Of a stretch of 64,000 nucleotides of DNA, positions 21,561-31,645 are shown one piece after another. Every line of letters starts with the position of its first letter. The stretch's first letter is position 1. Location: the NCBI GenBank assembly GCA_033557465.1, contig CM066043.1, positions 110,536,278-110,600,277 on the forward strand. The letters are read 5' to 3'. Made by a program: the position numbers and the translations under genes. The stretch comes from Ichthyophis bannanicus (lineage: Eukaryota > Chordata > Amphibia > Gymnophiona > Ichthyophiidae). The notes beneath the pieces are model-generated. The model did not search any database, had not been told where the DNA came from, and saw only the letters and a program-made list of their open reading frames with translations.

Positions 21561-23478
21561 AACCCCCACCCTGCTGAGCAGGGGCTGGTGGTGCAGGCTT
21601 GGGGGCTTGCTGCCTACGGGACCTGTTACCCCGTCCCTTGGCCTGCTGACCCTGTTGGGGAGCTGGAGGGGCCTGATATTGAGGGTAGTGTTTATAGGCA
21701 GCCGCCTTCCTCGGGTAAAAGGACTTCTTTCCCGAGCACTTCTTTTTCTGGGAAGGGGCGGAGGTCTTCCTAGAAAGCCTGGTCCTGGTGAGAGTCTCCG
21801 TCTCGATTTGTGCAGCCTTTTCAGCCATGGGCTTGCCAAAGAGGTTCTCACCTCTGCAGGGGACATCGACCAACTTGTCCTGCACCCAAGGTTCAAGGTC
21901 AGACGACTGAAGCCAAGCCTGTCGGCGGGCACCGATGCCAGCTGCGGCCACACGAGCCGATGCTTCAAAGCCATCATAGGCTGCTCGGGACATGAATTTG
22001 GAGCATTCCCGAATACCAGTTGTCAAGGCTAGGAACCTCCGCAAAGGTTCCTCGGACAGTCCAGCGGAGAATCCGGCTAGCTCTTTAGCCAGGTCTCGGA
22101 GATACATGCCCATGTATAGCTGGTAGGTCTGGACACGACAAGCCAGCATAGAGCCCTGGAAACACTTCTTACCAAGGCCATCCAGGTTACGGGCCTCCCT
22201 GCCAGGAGGCACCGAGGAGTGCATTTTTTGGCTCTTAAGCCTATGCATGGCCGATTCCACTACCATGGAATGGTGTGGCAGCTGTGCTTTTTGGAAGCCA
22301 GGGCTCTTGCGGACTCGATAGATGGAATCGACCCGCTTGCTCAATACCGGCGACGAGGCCGGACTCTCCCACATGCGGAAGAGTAGTCGTTCCAGCATGG
22401 GAGGCACCGGTACAGTAAAGTGCTCCCGGGCGGGAGAGTCGTACTGAAGGGCGTCGAGCTCTTCGGCTCGAGGCTCCTCCTCGGGATCCGCAGGGAAGGC
22501 CAAAGCCTTGGCCATATCCCTGACGAAGTCCGAGAACCGGGCATCCTCCGGAGGGGACTGTTTCCGAGGTTCGGTCTCAGGTGAGTCCGAGGGGACACAC
22601 CGAGTCCGAAAGGAATCAGGTGACTCCTCCTCTTCAGACTCCCAGGCCGACTCCGAGGAGGAATCGGTGGGGTCGGCTCGGGCAGGCGGAGGCGTCGGCC
22701 GCCCCGACGCCGAGGGAGTCAGCGGCGACGACCTCGGTCCCGAACGGGAGGCCGAGGGTGACCTCGACCGAGGATCGACTCGAGTTCGCATGGACTCGAG
22801 GATCGGCTCGGTCTCCGGGGTCGACTTAGACGTCGACGTCCCGGCGGTCGGGGCAGCGGCGCCAGCGAGGCCAGCGATCAGTGCCCGCTGCTGGTCCATG
22901 AAGGCAGATAGTCTGCTCTCCAAGGCCGTCAACCTGAGTCCGACCTCAGGTGACCCAGCAGCCCCCGACTCGGGCCCCGACGGCGTCGGGCCCGACGTCG
23001 GACCTCTCGGAGGCGAGTCCAGAAGGACCACAGGACTTACCCGAGCAGGCAACTCCGACTCCAGGCGAGGTCGCTTCGGGAGGTGCTCCTTCTCCAAAGA
23101 CCCGGGACGGCTGTCGGGGCTATGCGACCTGGCCCTCGCGGAGCCAGGAGCGTCCACCGACGCCGCCCTCGCGGGTTTTGTCTTCCGTCGATGGTCTCCG
23201 GAGGGAGAACCCCTGTCGGAGGAGCTTCGGCGATGGTCAGAGCTGGAGCCTCTGGATGCCGAGGCCTCCGACGAGGTCCGGGTACGGCTGGGGTCAGCGA
23301 AGATTCTATCCCGCTGATGCCGCCGACTCCTCAACGCTTTGGAGGACATTTTGCCACAGGATCCACAGATCATTTCTTCATGATCCGGGCCCAGGCAGCG
23401 GAGGCAATTATCGTGTGTGTCAGTGAGTGACATATTTCTGTCACACTGACCACACCGCTTGAAACCACTGGTAGCCAT
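21556..23478 (-). CDS. D4 gag, intact (640 codons)
   Basis: I choose the start MATSGFKRCG at 23478, the position of MAASGFKKC and MASNGFKKC in D7 and D3. An open frame also extends upstream. Residues 8-45 form a double zinc-binding segment with spacing C-x2-C-x9-H-x2-C-x2-C-x4-H-x4-C-x2-C. A disordered Ser/Arg/Pro-rich region follows, with coiled-coil-like LTALESRLSAFMDQQRAL. Then comes a helical core (HHSMVVESAMHRLKSQK, YMGMYLRDLAKELAGFSAG) and a basic Gln/Pro/Ala-rich tail ending AQQGGGF. Gag packages element RNA. The stop overlaps the pol start. Confidence 0.9.
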   Translation of the reverse strand: MATSGFKRCGQCDRNMSLTDTHDNCLRCLGPDHEEMICGSCGKMSSKALRSRRHQRDRIFADPSRTRTSSEASASRGSSSDHRRSSSDRGSPSGDHRRKTKPARAASVDAPGSARARSHSPDSRPGSLEKEHLPKRPRLESELPARVSPVVLLDSPPRGPTSGPTPSGPESGAAGSPEVGLRLTALESRLSAFMDQQRALIAGLAGAAAPTAGTSTSKSTPETEPILESMRTRVDPRSRSPSASRSGPRSSPLTPSASGRPTPPPARADPTDSSSESAWESEEEESPDSFRTRCVPSDSPETEPRKQSPPEDARFSDFVRDMAKALAFPADPEEEPRAEELDALQYDSPAREHFTVPVPPMLERLLFRMWESPASSPVLSKRVDSIYRVRKSPGFQKAQLPHHSMVVESAMHRLKSQKMHSSVPPGREARNLDGLGKKCFQGSMLACRVQTYQLYMGMYLRDLAKELAGFSAGLSEEPLRRFLALTTGIRECSKFMSRAAYDGFEASARVAAAGIGARRQAWLQSSDLEPWVQDKLVDVPCRGENLFGKPMAEKAAQIETETLTRTRLSRKTSAPSQKKKCSGKKSFYPRKAAAYKHYPQYQAPPAPQQGQQAKGRGNRSRRQQAPKPAPPAPAQQGGGF

Positions 23479-23739
23479 CAGGGGAAAAAGGGCCGGGCTG
23501 CCAGCGAAAAACCGAAAACGAAACTGACCAAAAATCAGAAAAACCGAAAAATAAGAGAAGGACTCGCAACGGCGTCGCGAGTCCGGGCAGGAAAACGACC
23601 GGCGTCGAACCGAAGTGAAAAAAGAGAAAAAACTCACGAAAATCAACTTTTTTTAGCGGGGACACGACGGGTACGTCTGTAGGGCTCCGCGGAAAAAAGA
23701 AGACTGGCTAAGATGGCACCCTTGGGCGGGAAGGCGACC

Positions 23740-23750
23740 GCGCATGCGCG
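23740..23750. promoter_or_regulatory. NRF-1-type motif in D4 right terminal repeat
   Basis: GCGCATGCGCG matches the palindromic NRF-1 core GCGCATGCGC. It lies about 270 bp upstream of gag and is mirrored at 18244-18254. Similar motifs occur in D3, D6 and D7. Promoter function is inferred. Confidence 0.5.
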
Positions 23751-23816
23751 CTGCAATTCCCAAAGGCTTTCTTTGAAAGCTGGGGAAAATTGCTCCGCGA
23801 GGGCTCCGTCGGCGCC

Positions 23817-23823
23817 GACGTCA
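23817..23823 (-). promoter_or_regulatory. CRE-like TGACGTC in D4 terminal repeat
   Basis: The minus strand reads TGACGTC, one base short of the full CREB/ATF palindrome. It is next to the TCGGCGCCGA palindrome near the sense start of the element and mirrored at 18170-18176. Regulatory use is inferred. Confidence 0.4.
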
Positions 23824-23863
23824 CCCATATGTGAGGACTGACTTCCTGCTTGGTCCTGGAGAA

Positions 23864-24562
23864 ACAAAGATGCCCTGATTTCTCAGGTAGGCTGCCACCA
23901 CTGTCAGGCACTTGGTAAACACCCTGGGAGCGGAGGTCAGTCCAAAAGGCAGTACTCTGTACTGATAATGGTTTCCTCCCACAATGAACCTGAGGTACTT
24001 TCTGTGGTCTGGATGAATAAGGATGTGAGTGTTAAGCATCCTTTAGATCTAAAGAGCAAAGCCAATCTCCCTGCTGGAGGTAGGGCAGAAGTGTTCCAAG
24101 AGTAAGCATCTTGAACTTCTCTTTCACCAGAAACTTGTTTAGGTTTCTGAGATCCAAAATGGGTCGAAGACCACCGGTTCTTTTTGGCACCAGGAAACAC
24201 CTGGAGTAAAACCCGTGACCTTGGAAGTGGGGAGGCACAGGCTCCACCGCCTTGTCCAGCAACAGCCCTTTTAGCTCCTGGAGGAGAAGGGCTGTATGCA
24301 GGGGAGGCCGGAAAGGTTCCCCTGGGAAGTGTGGCGGAGGCAGTTGGTGAAAGTGCAGGGCATAGCCTCGATGGACTATGTCCAGCACCCAACTGTCCTG
24401 GGTTATCAAGGGCCACTTGTGGGCGAACAAGGCTAGGTGGCCTCCTGTGCAGGGCTGGGTCTGCAAGGAAGGTATGGCTATACTCAAGGAGTCAAAAAAC
24501 CCCACCCTGCTGAGTGGGAGCAGGGACTGCAGGCTTGGGGGCCCTCTGCCTATGGGGCCCAT
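23864..24562 (-). pseudogene. D3 RT, N-terminal half, frameshifted
   Basis: The frame 24562-24032 carries CFLVPKRTGGLRPILDLRN and QQGDWLCSLDLKDA. A frameshift near 24035 leads to NTHILIHPDHRKYLRF and FGLTSAPRVFTK, then the sequence is cut by D4 just before the catalytic YxDD box. The rest resumes at 18104. Confidence 0.85.
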
Positions 24563-26419
24563 TACCCTGGCCCTTGGCTTGCTGACCCTGGGAAGCAGCT
24601 TGGGCAGCCAGATATTGTGGGTACTGTTTGTAGGCAGTGCCCTTCCTCAGGTAAAAGAACTTTTTACCCGAGCCCTTCTTCTTATGAGAAGGGGAAGAGA
24701 TCTTCCTCGACAGCCTCGTTCTCGTGAGGTGCTCTGTCTCGAGCTGAGCGGCCTTCTCGGCCACAGGCTTTCCAAAAAGGTTTTCACCTCGGCAAGGGAC
24801 ATCGACCAACTTGTCCTGAACCCATGGCTCGAGGTCCGATGACTGCAGCCATGCCTGGCGTCGGGCCGCGATGCCAGCTGCCGCTACTCGGGCCGAAGCC
24901 TTGAAGCCATTGTAGGCGGCGCGGGACATGAACTTAGAGCATTCCCGGATCCTCGAAGACAAGGACTTAAAACTCTGCAAGGGTTCCCCGGAGAGACCAG
25001 CAGAGAAGCCGGCCAACTCCTTGGCCAGGTCCCGTAAATACATGCCCATGTACAGCTAGTAAGTCTGGACACGGCAAGCAAGCATCAAGCCCTGAAAGCA
25101 CTTTCTACCGACGCCATCAAGGCTTCGGACTTCCCTACCAGGAGGCACCGCGGAGTGCATCTTCTGACTCTTCAGACGATGCATGGCCGATTCCACAACC
25201 ATGGAATGGTGTGGTAGCTGTGCTTTCTGGAAGCCAGGACTCTTCCGGAGCCGATAGATGGAATCGACTCGCTTGCTCAAAACCGGCGCCGAGGCCAGTG
25301 CCTCCCACATCCGGAAGAGGAGTCGTTCCAGCATCGGAGGAACCGGGAAAGTAAAGGCCTCCTTCGGAGGAGAGTCATACTGCAGAGCATCGAGCTCTTC
25401 GGCTCGAGGCTCTTCCTCGGGGTCAGCCGAGATAGCCAGGGCAGAGGCCATATCCCGGATAAACTCCGAGAACCTAGTATCCTCCGGAGAGGATTTACTC
25501 CGGGGCTCAGACTCAGGTGAGTCCGAAGGGACACACCGAGTCTTGAAGGTGTCAGGAGACTCCGCGTCTTCGGTCTCCCAAGCAGACTTGTCCGATGTCG
25601 CGTCGAGGTCCGACCCCGCGGGGCCTCGAGGCACCCGCCCCGACGCCGGAGGCACCGGCGTCGAGACCCTCGGTCCCAAACGGGAGGTCGAGGGAGACCT
25701 CGACCGAGGACAACCTCGAGCCGCAAGGGACTCAAGTATCGGCTCGGTCTCCGGGGTCGACCTCGAAGTCGATGTCCCGGTGGTCGGGGCAGATGCGCCA
25801 GACAGGCTTGCCATCAGCGCCCGCTGCTGATCCATGAAGGCAGACATTCTGCTCTCCAAGGTTGTCAACCTGAGACTCAGCTCGGGTGACACAGCAGCCC
25901 CCGACTCGGGTCCCGGCGGTGCCGGGCCCGACGTCGGTACTCAGGGAGGCGAGTCCACGAGGACAACAGGACTTACGTGTCCAGCAGACTCCGGCTCCAT
26001 GCAAGGAACTTTAGTTGGCTTCTCCTGGTCCACGGGCCCGGACGACGGTTGGGGGTCTGAGACCTGGCCCTCGAGGGCTCAGGGACCTCCTCCGACGCCG
26101 CCCTTGCGAGCCGCTTCCTCCTCTTATGTTCCCGGTCGGGGGACCCCCTGTCCGAGGAGCTCCGATGCCTCTCGGGATTGGAATCCCGAGATGTCGAGGC
26201 CTCAGACGAGGTCCGAGCCCGGGCAGAGGCCGAGTCCGAGAAAAGCCTTTCACTTTGTTGCTGACGACTTCGGAGGGCCTTGGAAGACATTTTTCCACAT
26301 GGCTCGCACGTTTTAGAATCGTGGTCCGGGCCAAGGCACCGAAGGCAGCAGTCGTGTGTGTCGGTGAGAGACATTATCTTTTTACACCGATCACACTTTT
26401 TGAAACCGTTGGAAGCCAT
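24492..26419 (-). pseudogene. D3 gag, one stop and one frameshift
   Basis: Starts MASNGFKKCDRCKKIMSLTD at 26419 with the same double zinc-binding spacing as D4. A frameshift lies near 25900-26000. The frame then continues through LTTLESRMSAFMDQQRAL and the helical core. A TAG at 25056-25058 replaces the Gln of QTYQLYMG seen in D4 and D7. It ends at 24492 with PTQQGGVF. Confidence 0.85.
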
Positions 26420-26833
26420 CGGGGAGAAAAGGGTCCCTGCGAGGTCAAAGGACCGGCCTTCCAGGGAAAAAGAAAAAGATTTGGCGCGAGCACCTAGCCA
26501 CTAAGGGCAAAAACCGAAAAAGGAAAAAAGGGATTCGATACCGGTGTACCGAACCCGGCGGGAGGAGAACCGACGTTGAATCCGAGGAAAAAAGCGAAAT
26601 AACGCCAAGAAAAAACTTCTCTTTTCCGGGAAAAAAAGGACACACGTCCGATGGGCTTCACGGAAAGAAAGAGACTGAGGTAAGATGGCACCTTTAGGTG
26701 GGAAGGGAACCGCGCATGCGTGCCAGCATTCCCAAAGGCTTTCATGGAAAGCTGGGGAAATGCTCCGCTGGGGCTTAGTCGGCGCCGATGACGCCCATAA
26801 GTGAGGACTGTCTTCCTGCTTGGTCCTGGAGAA

Positions 26834-26984
26834 ATAAAAATTACTTCTTTAATGATCTTACAATCAAGATACTTAAAGAACTTCAGGAGTACACAAGAAT
26901 AGCAAACATTTGAAAATAGGAGCAAATACTTTGAAAATAACACAAAAAAATTCAATAGAGACATTGGCTCTCTCACCATCATCA
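26834..26984. other. Host intron sequence
   Basis: AT-rich sequence right of D3 with no recognised feature. Confidence 0.4.
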
Positions 26985-27775
26985 GATATTACTCCTGGGG
27001 TAATTCTGCGCAACACATAATTTGCACAGAATTCTGCATTTGCTATGCAGAATTCTGCACAGGCACCGGCCATCCAGACAATGAGGAAGGATTGACACAC
27101 AAGCTTTAAGAGCGTCCCATCCTGCCTCATTGTAGCAGCAACACAGCCGCAGGAGCACTTCTGTTTGCTCCTGCGGCTGTGCTACAGTCCAACACCAGTG
27201 CGTTTTCAAAGGTACACAAGGAGCAAATGGAAGTCGAGAGGGAGGCTTGGCTGGAGGCAGGAAAGGGCTGCTGGTGAGCAGGGGGTGTTGCTGGGGGCAT
27301 TAGAGGAGCTGCTAGTGAGTGGGAAGGGGCTGCTGGGGGCAGGAGATGGGCTGTTGGTGATTCAGAGGGAGGGGCTGGAGATGGGGAAGCTGGCGAATCG
27401 GGGGGTTCCTGGAGGCAGAAGACGGGTTGCTGGTGAGTTGGGAGGGGGGTGGTTATTGGAGTTGGATATTGGCTGCTGATGTTTCAGGAGGTGGCTGGGG
27501 ACAGGAGAAGAATTGCTGATGAGTGGGTGGCTGGGGGCTAGAAGTTAGAGGAATAGAAAAATGGGGGGGGGGGTAAAGATGGGTAGGGGACAGAACTGGG
27601 AGTGGAGCAAGAGAGCTAAGGAGGAAAAAGGCAGGGGAAATTTCAGGTCTACAGCAGCAAAGCTTTACGATGGGGAATTCTGCACAAAAATTTACTAACA
27701 AAGCATGCAGAATTTTAAAATACTGCATGCAGAAATTTCAAAATTTTGGCGCAGAATGACGAAGTATAAAATGTA
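26985..27775. repeat. Putative non-autonomous transposon with ATTCTGCGC ends
   Basis: The left end has GGTAATTCTGCGCAA plus further AATTCTGC copies to 27060. The right end has the inverse AATTTTGGCGCAGAATG with GCAGAATT copies from about 27677. The interior (27215-27610) is a G-rich degenerate repeat with no ORF. The class is unknown; a DNA transposon relic is the best reading of the inverted ends. Confidence 0.5.
27215..27610 (+). repeat. G-rich degenerate minisatellite
   Basis: Imperfect repeats of a GGGCTGCTGGTGAGNNGGGNG-like unit, with runs of three to nine G residues. It could form G-quadruplexes on the plus strand. There is no coding signal. Confidence 0.6.
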
Positions 27776-28079
27776 GAGTCTTTGAACTGTAAAGTGTTAC
27801 TGTATCATTATTTCTATCTACCCTCCATTCACTCTTACTAAGATGTAATGGCATATGAAGTCAGCCTACGATCTAGATTACTTTGCATTATTTAAGCTCT
27901 GTCTGTGTTGTTTTTTCACTATCCTGATGAAAAGAGAATGACTCTTGAAAGCCTGTCACAGATAACTTCAATGAAAAGGTATCCTGTACAGTCTGCCTGT
28001 TGACCCTTATTTCCACATATCCAAGATAGGATTAAAATAGCAAGCACAATTCTTTATTTAAAATAGTAACAGAAAGAAG

Positions 28080-28510
28080 AGAGCCTTGCACACACAGGGA
28101 TACGTTTACCCAGAACCTGATATATACAAGGAGACCCTGACAGAGAGCCAGTGACCCTTACACAGAAGGCTCATACACACACACAAGCTCTTACACAGAG
28201 GCCTCACACACATATGAGCCCCTCACAGACAGCCTTACACCATACAGACAGGCAGACACTCTCCACAAGCTTAATATGCACACATGTAAAACCACTACTC
28301 TCACACAGCCTCACATAGAAACACACGGATACAAAACATCACCCACAGTTTAACACACATACAGGGGAGACTTGTAGGTGGAGCCTGAGACCACATTATA
28401 AAAGCCTCTCTCACACAAGCACATTCACAGAGACCCTTCGAGTGACTCTCTCTTTCCCTTTCACACTCACAAGGAGACCCTTACAGAGAATCTGTTCATA
28501 GATATGCGGA
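28080..28510 (+). repeat. Decayed CA-rich tandem array
   Basis: Many spaced units of a CTTACACAGAG or TCACACACA type, with ACACACACACAAG near 28177. It appears to be an old short-unit tandem repeat in the host intron. Confidence 0.55.
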
Positions 28511-28715
28511 TGAAAAAGTTCCCATCCCACAACATTCTCTAAGTATAACTGCTCCTCTTCCTTTGACCTCACAGCCGTATCTGAAGATGGGGCTTGAGAA
28601 CTTTGCCTACATCCTAACATATGCTTACGGACATCCTCATACATATACAAAATCACATGTACCTGCATTTCGACACTCTTTCAACCCTGCCTAGGAGCCC
28701 TCTAGTGTTTCTCAC

Positions 28716-28905
28716 CGTTCAAAGGCGATGTGTTTGGTATCCAGATGTGTGGAGACAATGGGTGATGTCAGCCGACTGGCAACATGCTCCTCAGAGGGCT
28801 GCATAGCAGAAAGCATCAGCTCTGGCTCATGCAGTGCCAGTGAGAGTAACTCTGTATATACCACTTGCTTGTCATGGTCCAGCTCCATCACCACAGCGCC
28901 CTCCT
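28716..28905 (-). CDS. ANKRD13: ANKRD13-family exon (fifth of the set)
   Basis: A 190-base exon with acceptor TGCTAG before 28905 and donor GTGAGAA after 28716. It encodes EEGAVVMELDHDKQVVYTE, then SAMQPSEEHVASRLTSPIVS and THLDTKHIAFER. This is the stretch of ANKRD13 proteins inside the GPCR-chaperone-type domain that follows the ankyrin repeats. Entry phase matches the exon ending at 43115, and the exon ends after two bases of an Arg codon. The wording fits the B/D paralogues better than A, but the paralogue is not settled. I could not find the following exon to the left. ANKRD13 proteins bind ubiquitin chains on endocytosed receptors at the plasma membrane and endosomes. Confidence 0.9.
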
Positions 28906-29117
28906 CTAGCAGAGAAAGCATAGCATGCCTTACAAACTTTCCTAACTAGCAAAATAATTCTCTGTCTTTGCAAGGTACAAAAGTAACTTTGAGGAGAAAA
29001 ACAACAAGATGTCGCTGTAATACAATATCCATCCCCCTGGCACTGCTCCTTCACTGCTGCATGGCACTGCCTAAGCATCTAGTGCTGAAGTGCTAGTAGA
29101 TGGTACTGTGTACCAGC

Positions 29118-29169
29118 AAAGCCAAGCAGTAGGATGACTCTGCAAAGCCAAGCAGTAGGATGACTTTGC
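29118..29169 (+). repeat. Tandem duplication of a 26-bp unit
   Basis: Two adjacent copies of CAAAGCCAAGCAGTAGGATG plus ACTYTG lie directly before the SINE. Confidence 0.8.
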
Positions 29170-29467
29170 GGAGTCGAGGAGTGGCCTAGTGGTTGGAGCA
29201 AGGTACTTCAGGCCGGAAGGTTCGGGGTTCAAATCCCACTACAGGACAGCAACCTTGGGCCGGAAGGACTGGGGTTTCTAGTCCCACAGGTGCTCCTTGT
29301 GGTCTTGGGCAAGCCACTTAACCCTCCATAGCCCATGTTCCCTGTTAAATAGTTATCTCCAAGTTATAATGCCCTGTTCAATGTAATTTCAGTTTGTTCA
29401 ATGTAAACCACACTGATGCAGAATAGCGCGATATATAAGAGAATGTAAATAAATAAAAATAAATAAA
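29166..29467 (+). mobile_element. tRNA-derived SINE with LINE-like 3' tail
   Basis: The head carries a pol III A-box-like GTGGCCTAGTGGTTGGAGC (29181 onward) and a B-box GGTTCGGGGTTCAAATCCC (29219-29236). About 40 bp around the B-box are duplicated downstream (CCGGAAGGACTGGGGTTTCT). The 3' 130 bp (GTAAACCACACTGATGCAG, then GCGCGATATATAAGAG and AAAT repeats) closely matches the 3' ends of the LINEs at 4622 and 9073. Such tail sharing lets a SINE use the LINE reverse transcriptase. Confidence 0.85.
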
Positions 29468-30784
29468 CTTAGGACCCTCTGAAATCATAAGAACTGATTT
29501 CAGATGGAGGGTCTGTATGGGGATTGGGGCTCTTGAACATTCTGGGGCTGGGGAGGGGAGCTAGAGGGGATTGTGAGAAACTTGGTTTTCTGCTGACTGG
29601 GTGGGAGCCACTATGGAGGGAGAAGCGTTTTGGTTAAGACTAGGTGGAAGGTAAGAGAGAAACTCTGCATAAGATGAATTAAGATCATTTTCAGCCATAA
29701 TGTAGTCATCCTCAATAGAACATGGTATCTTAGCCACTCAAGTGCTCCCTGACAATTGCCCTGACTAAAACTAAAATATTCTAAAACAAAAAGGAACGGC
29801 AACCTAAGAGTTAGACCAGATGAAAAGTAAATGGGGCCAAGTGCTATTTTCAGCCTAGTTTCCAATAGGGAAACTGGCCTTATTCAATCACTTCTCTTGT
29901 CTCTATCCTTCCTTTAAAAACTTTTGAACCACTCGTCTAATTTAGTTCAAATTTCTGCCACAGAGCTAAACACCCCAAGATCCCAGCTCACACTCAGATT
30001 TCCTTCTTCCTTATACATAATGAAACCAGTACCATTTGGTTCAGTTAAAATCTCTGGCAGATGGGAGCACATTGCAATGTCATCAAGCAGTTTTACAGAG
30101 GCTCCCCACTGGCTGACATTGAGCACTTTTAAAGCTAGCTTTCCACTGGTTAATGCCCGTGATCACCAGTTGACTCCATTTCTTGCCTACATTCTTTAGC
30201 CAAAATCTCTCTATAATACTTAATGACATGCCTATCATCTTGATTTTAATTTTTTTTCCCCAAACGTTTATTCAGACTCCCAGTTAAACTGCCAGAGACC
30301 TAGATGGTTACTAAAAATAAACATTAAAATTGATTTCAAAGCATATTCTTTATGGGCTGATCTTGGCTATCATTTCACTTATGGACACAATGGACTTGAG
30401 AGAGGAGATAGATTTAATAATCTCCTTCCCTAAGTCCCTTCTAAACCGGTCTGTGCTTAACCACCTTTATATGTGTCAGTGTGATGCCTGTATGGGAGTC
30501 CGTTGAAGACCCATTCCAGCTAACTACACTGTATACACGGTTTGCACAGGGCTAGATGAAAACCAATACAGCAGCCCTCAATGTACTCTGATTCATAACA
30601 ATGGATATAGCCGTCAAAAGAGATCTAAAACCCCTCAGAAAGGATTTAGAGCACATCTTTTTGTGCTAACTTTGAATTTAAATCAAAACCAACTGGTACT
30701 ACTACTACTGTTTTAAGGAAGATGCAGCTTTAATGAGCTTTTTATTGAGGATGACTGGACAGTAAGGGTGATATCATAAGAAAT
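29468..30784. other. Host intron, no gene recognised
   Basis: About 1.3 kb with no convincing coding frame or named repeat. A 91-codon open frame at 29924-30199 has no family resemblance that I can see. Confidence 0.4.
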
Positions 30785-30905
30785 GCCATACTGGGTCAGA
30801 CAAAAAGGTCCATCAAGGCCAGCATCCTTTCTCAGGCCAATCCAGGTCACAAGAACAAAGCAGGACCTCAAGGAGCAGACCCATTCCTTGTTGCTCATAG
30901 ACACT
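30785..30905 (+). repeat. Dispersed repeat fragment (ATACTGGGTCAGAC type)
   Basis: The block CATACTGGGTCAGACAAAAA, GGTCCATCAAGGCCAGCATC, then CCAATCCAGGTCACAAG matches 60980-61060 in the same order and orientation. The element class is not known to me. Confidence 0.65.
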
Positions 30906-30939
30906 AATAAGCAATGGTTTTCCGAAGTCTTACATGGCT

Positions 30940-31150
30940 AATAATTTATTTATTTATTTAATGTCTCTTCTATACCGCGCTCTTTAAAAATCAGTGCTGT
31001 TTACAGGTAACAGATTTGTGCAGTGCAGGCAGGCCTACACTGGACTTACAATAAACAGGGGATTATATACAGGGTAACTATGTACAAGATGATTTAGAAT
31101 GTGGCTTCTAGGGTGTTAAAGTAAGTAAAGGTTAGGAAGCCTATTGCCAC
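30940..31150 (-). mobile_element. LINE 3' UTR fragment
   Basis: Starts with TTTATTTATTTAATGTCTCT and TATACCGCGCTCTTT, the reverse complement of the LINE tail at about 6285-6345. The upstream 3' UTR sequence follows, reading leftward on the minus strand. Only the non-coding end is present. Confidence 0.75.
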
Positions 31151-31159
31151 TATATTACT

Positions 31160-31645
31160 TGAGCTCTGCTAGCTGCCAGTTTTGAAGAGAATTCAGTTTA
31201 AGGAACTCTCAATAGTGTTTAACATATTAGGAGGGATGAGGCCAAAATATGTTATGAGAAAGTAGGCTGGTATAACAAAGATAGGAATCTGTGTTCAGAA
31301 AATGAGAGGTTGGTGGCAATCCCTGGTTTGGGAGTGACTCTCTCAGCTGCAATATATGCCTGTATCCTTTTCAGTTGGTGTTCCTAGGTTGTGGAGCAGG
31401 CTTCCTTGGACCCTGAGACAGCTACCAATACTGCTTATGTTCCCAGAACATGTGAAGTCTTATTTGATTGCCAGCAGGTGGTCTCATGATTATCAGTGTT
31501 TGGTTAAATATTTGAAGGAAAAGGTTCTGAGGGTGGGTTCAGAATATTGCGGGGCTGTTTTTTTATACGTCTAACCTTTATGCATGTTGACTGTAATCTG
31601 CCCTGAGACTCAGGATGGGCTAAATACAAAATTAAATAATCTCTG
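31160..31645 (+). mobile_element. LINE C-terminal fragment and 3' tail
   Basis: A broken translation gives LKRIQFKELSIVFNILGGM, VPRLWSRLPWTLRQLPIL and FPEHVKSYL, which is like the C-terminus of L2/CR1-type ORF2. An AATCTGCCCTGAGACTC region and an AAATTAAATAAT tail follow. Confidence 0.6.

Larger units (their letters stand above)
23701..23840. repeat. D4 right inverted terminal repeat
   Basis: Exact partner of 18153-18292. It lies at the sense 5' end, upstream of gag. Confidence 0.95.
18105..23863 (-). mobile_element. DIRS retrotransposon D4, young and nearly intact
   Basis: Complete, 5759 bp, minus-strand coding, inserted into D3 RT at the catalytic-box codons. Terminal repeats 18153-18292 and 23701-23840 are identical over 140 bp by my reading. 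The internal complementary region is 18376-18473. Gag (23478-21556) and recombinase (about 19677-18609) are open. The RT-RNase H frame is broken only by an apparent 2-base deletion near 20937. The left tip carries CAG|GTGAGT on the minus strand (18122-18114). No target duplication is seen, as expected for recombinase-mediated insertion. Confidence 0.96.
15293..26833 (-). mobile_element. DIRS retrotransposon D3 (family I), split by D4
   Basis: Minus-strand coding. Terminal repeats lie at about 15342-15479 and 26671-26810, and the internal complementary region at about 15560-15657. D4 (18105-23863) is inserted in the RT, so the two D3 halves total about 5.8 kb. In sense order there are gag (26419-24492), RT (24562-23864), RT-RNase H (18104-16834) and recombinase (about 16860-15797). 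Gag, RT and recombinase each carry at least one stop or frameshift. Confidence 0.93.

Noticed and set aside
18609..21977. A 1122-codon open frame read as a single protein
   Set aside because: Only the first third (RT) and last third (recombinase) match known domains. The middle is the wrong frame of RNase H, entered by the 2-base deletion near 20937.
19138..22032. Long plus-strand open frames inside D4 (for example 19946-20503 and 21544-22032)
   Set aside because: They are complements of the minus-strand RT and gag frames, with no family resemblance and no support of their own.
22508..23317. A 269-codon plus-strand frame opposite D4 gag
   Set aside because: It is a shadow of the GC-rich Ser/Arg region of gag; similar frames opposite D3 and D7 gag arise the same way.
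28411..28668. An 85-codon minus-strand frame next to the ANKRD13 exon as the next exon
   Set aside because: The protein has no resemblance to ANKRD13 and lies partly in a decayed CA-rich array; no matching acceptor was found.
29166..29240. A functional tRNA gene
   Set aside because: A- and B-box words are present, but no cloverleaf can be folded and the sequence runs into a LINE-like tail, so it is a SINE head.
29924..30199. A 91-codon plus-strand frame in the intron
   Set aside because: No domain, no splice context, and codon usage gives no support.
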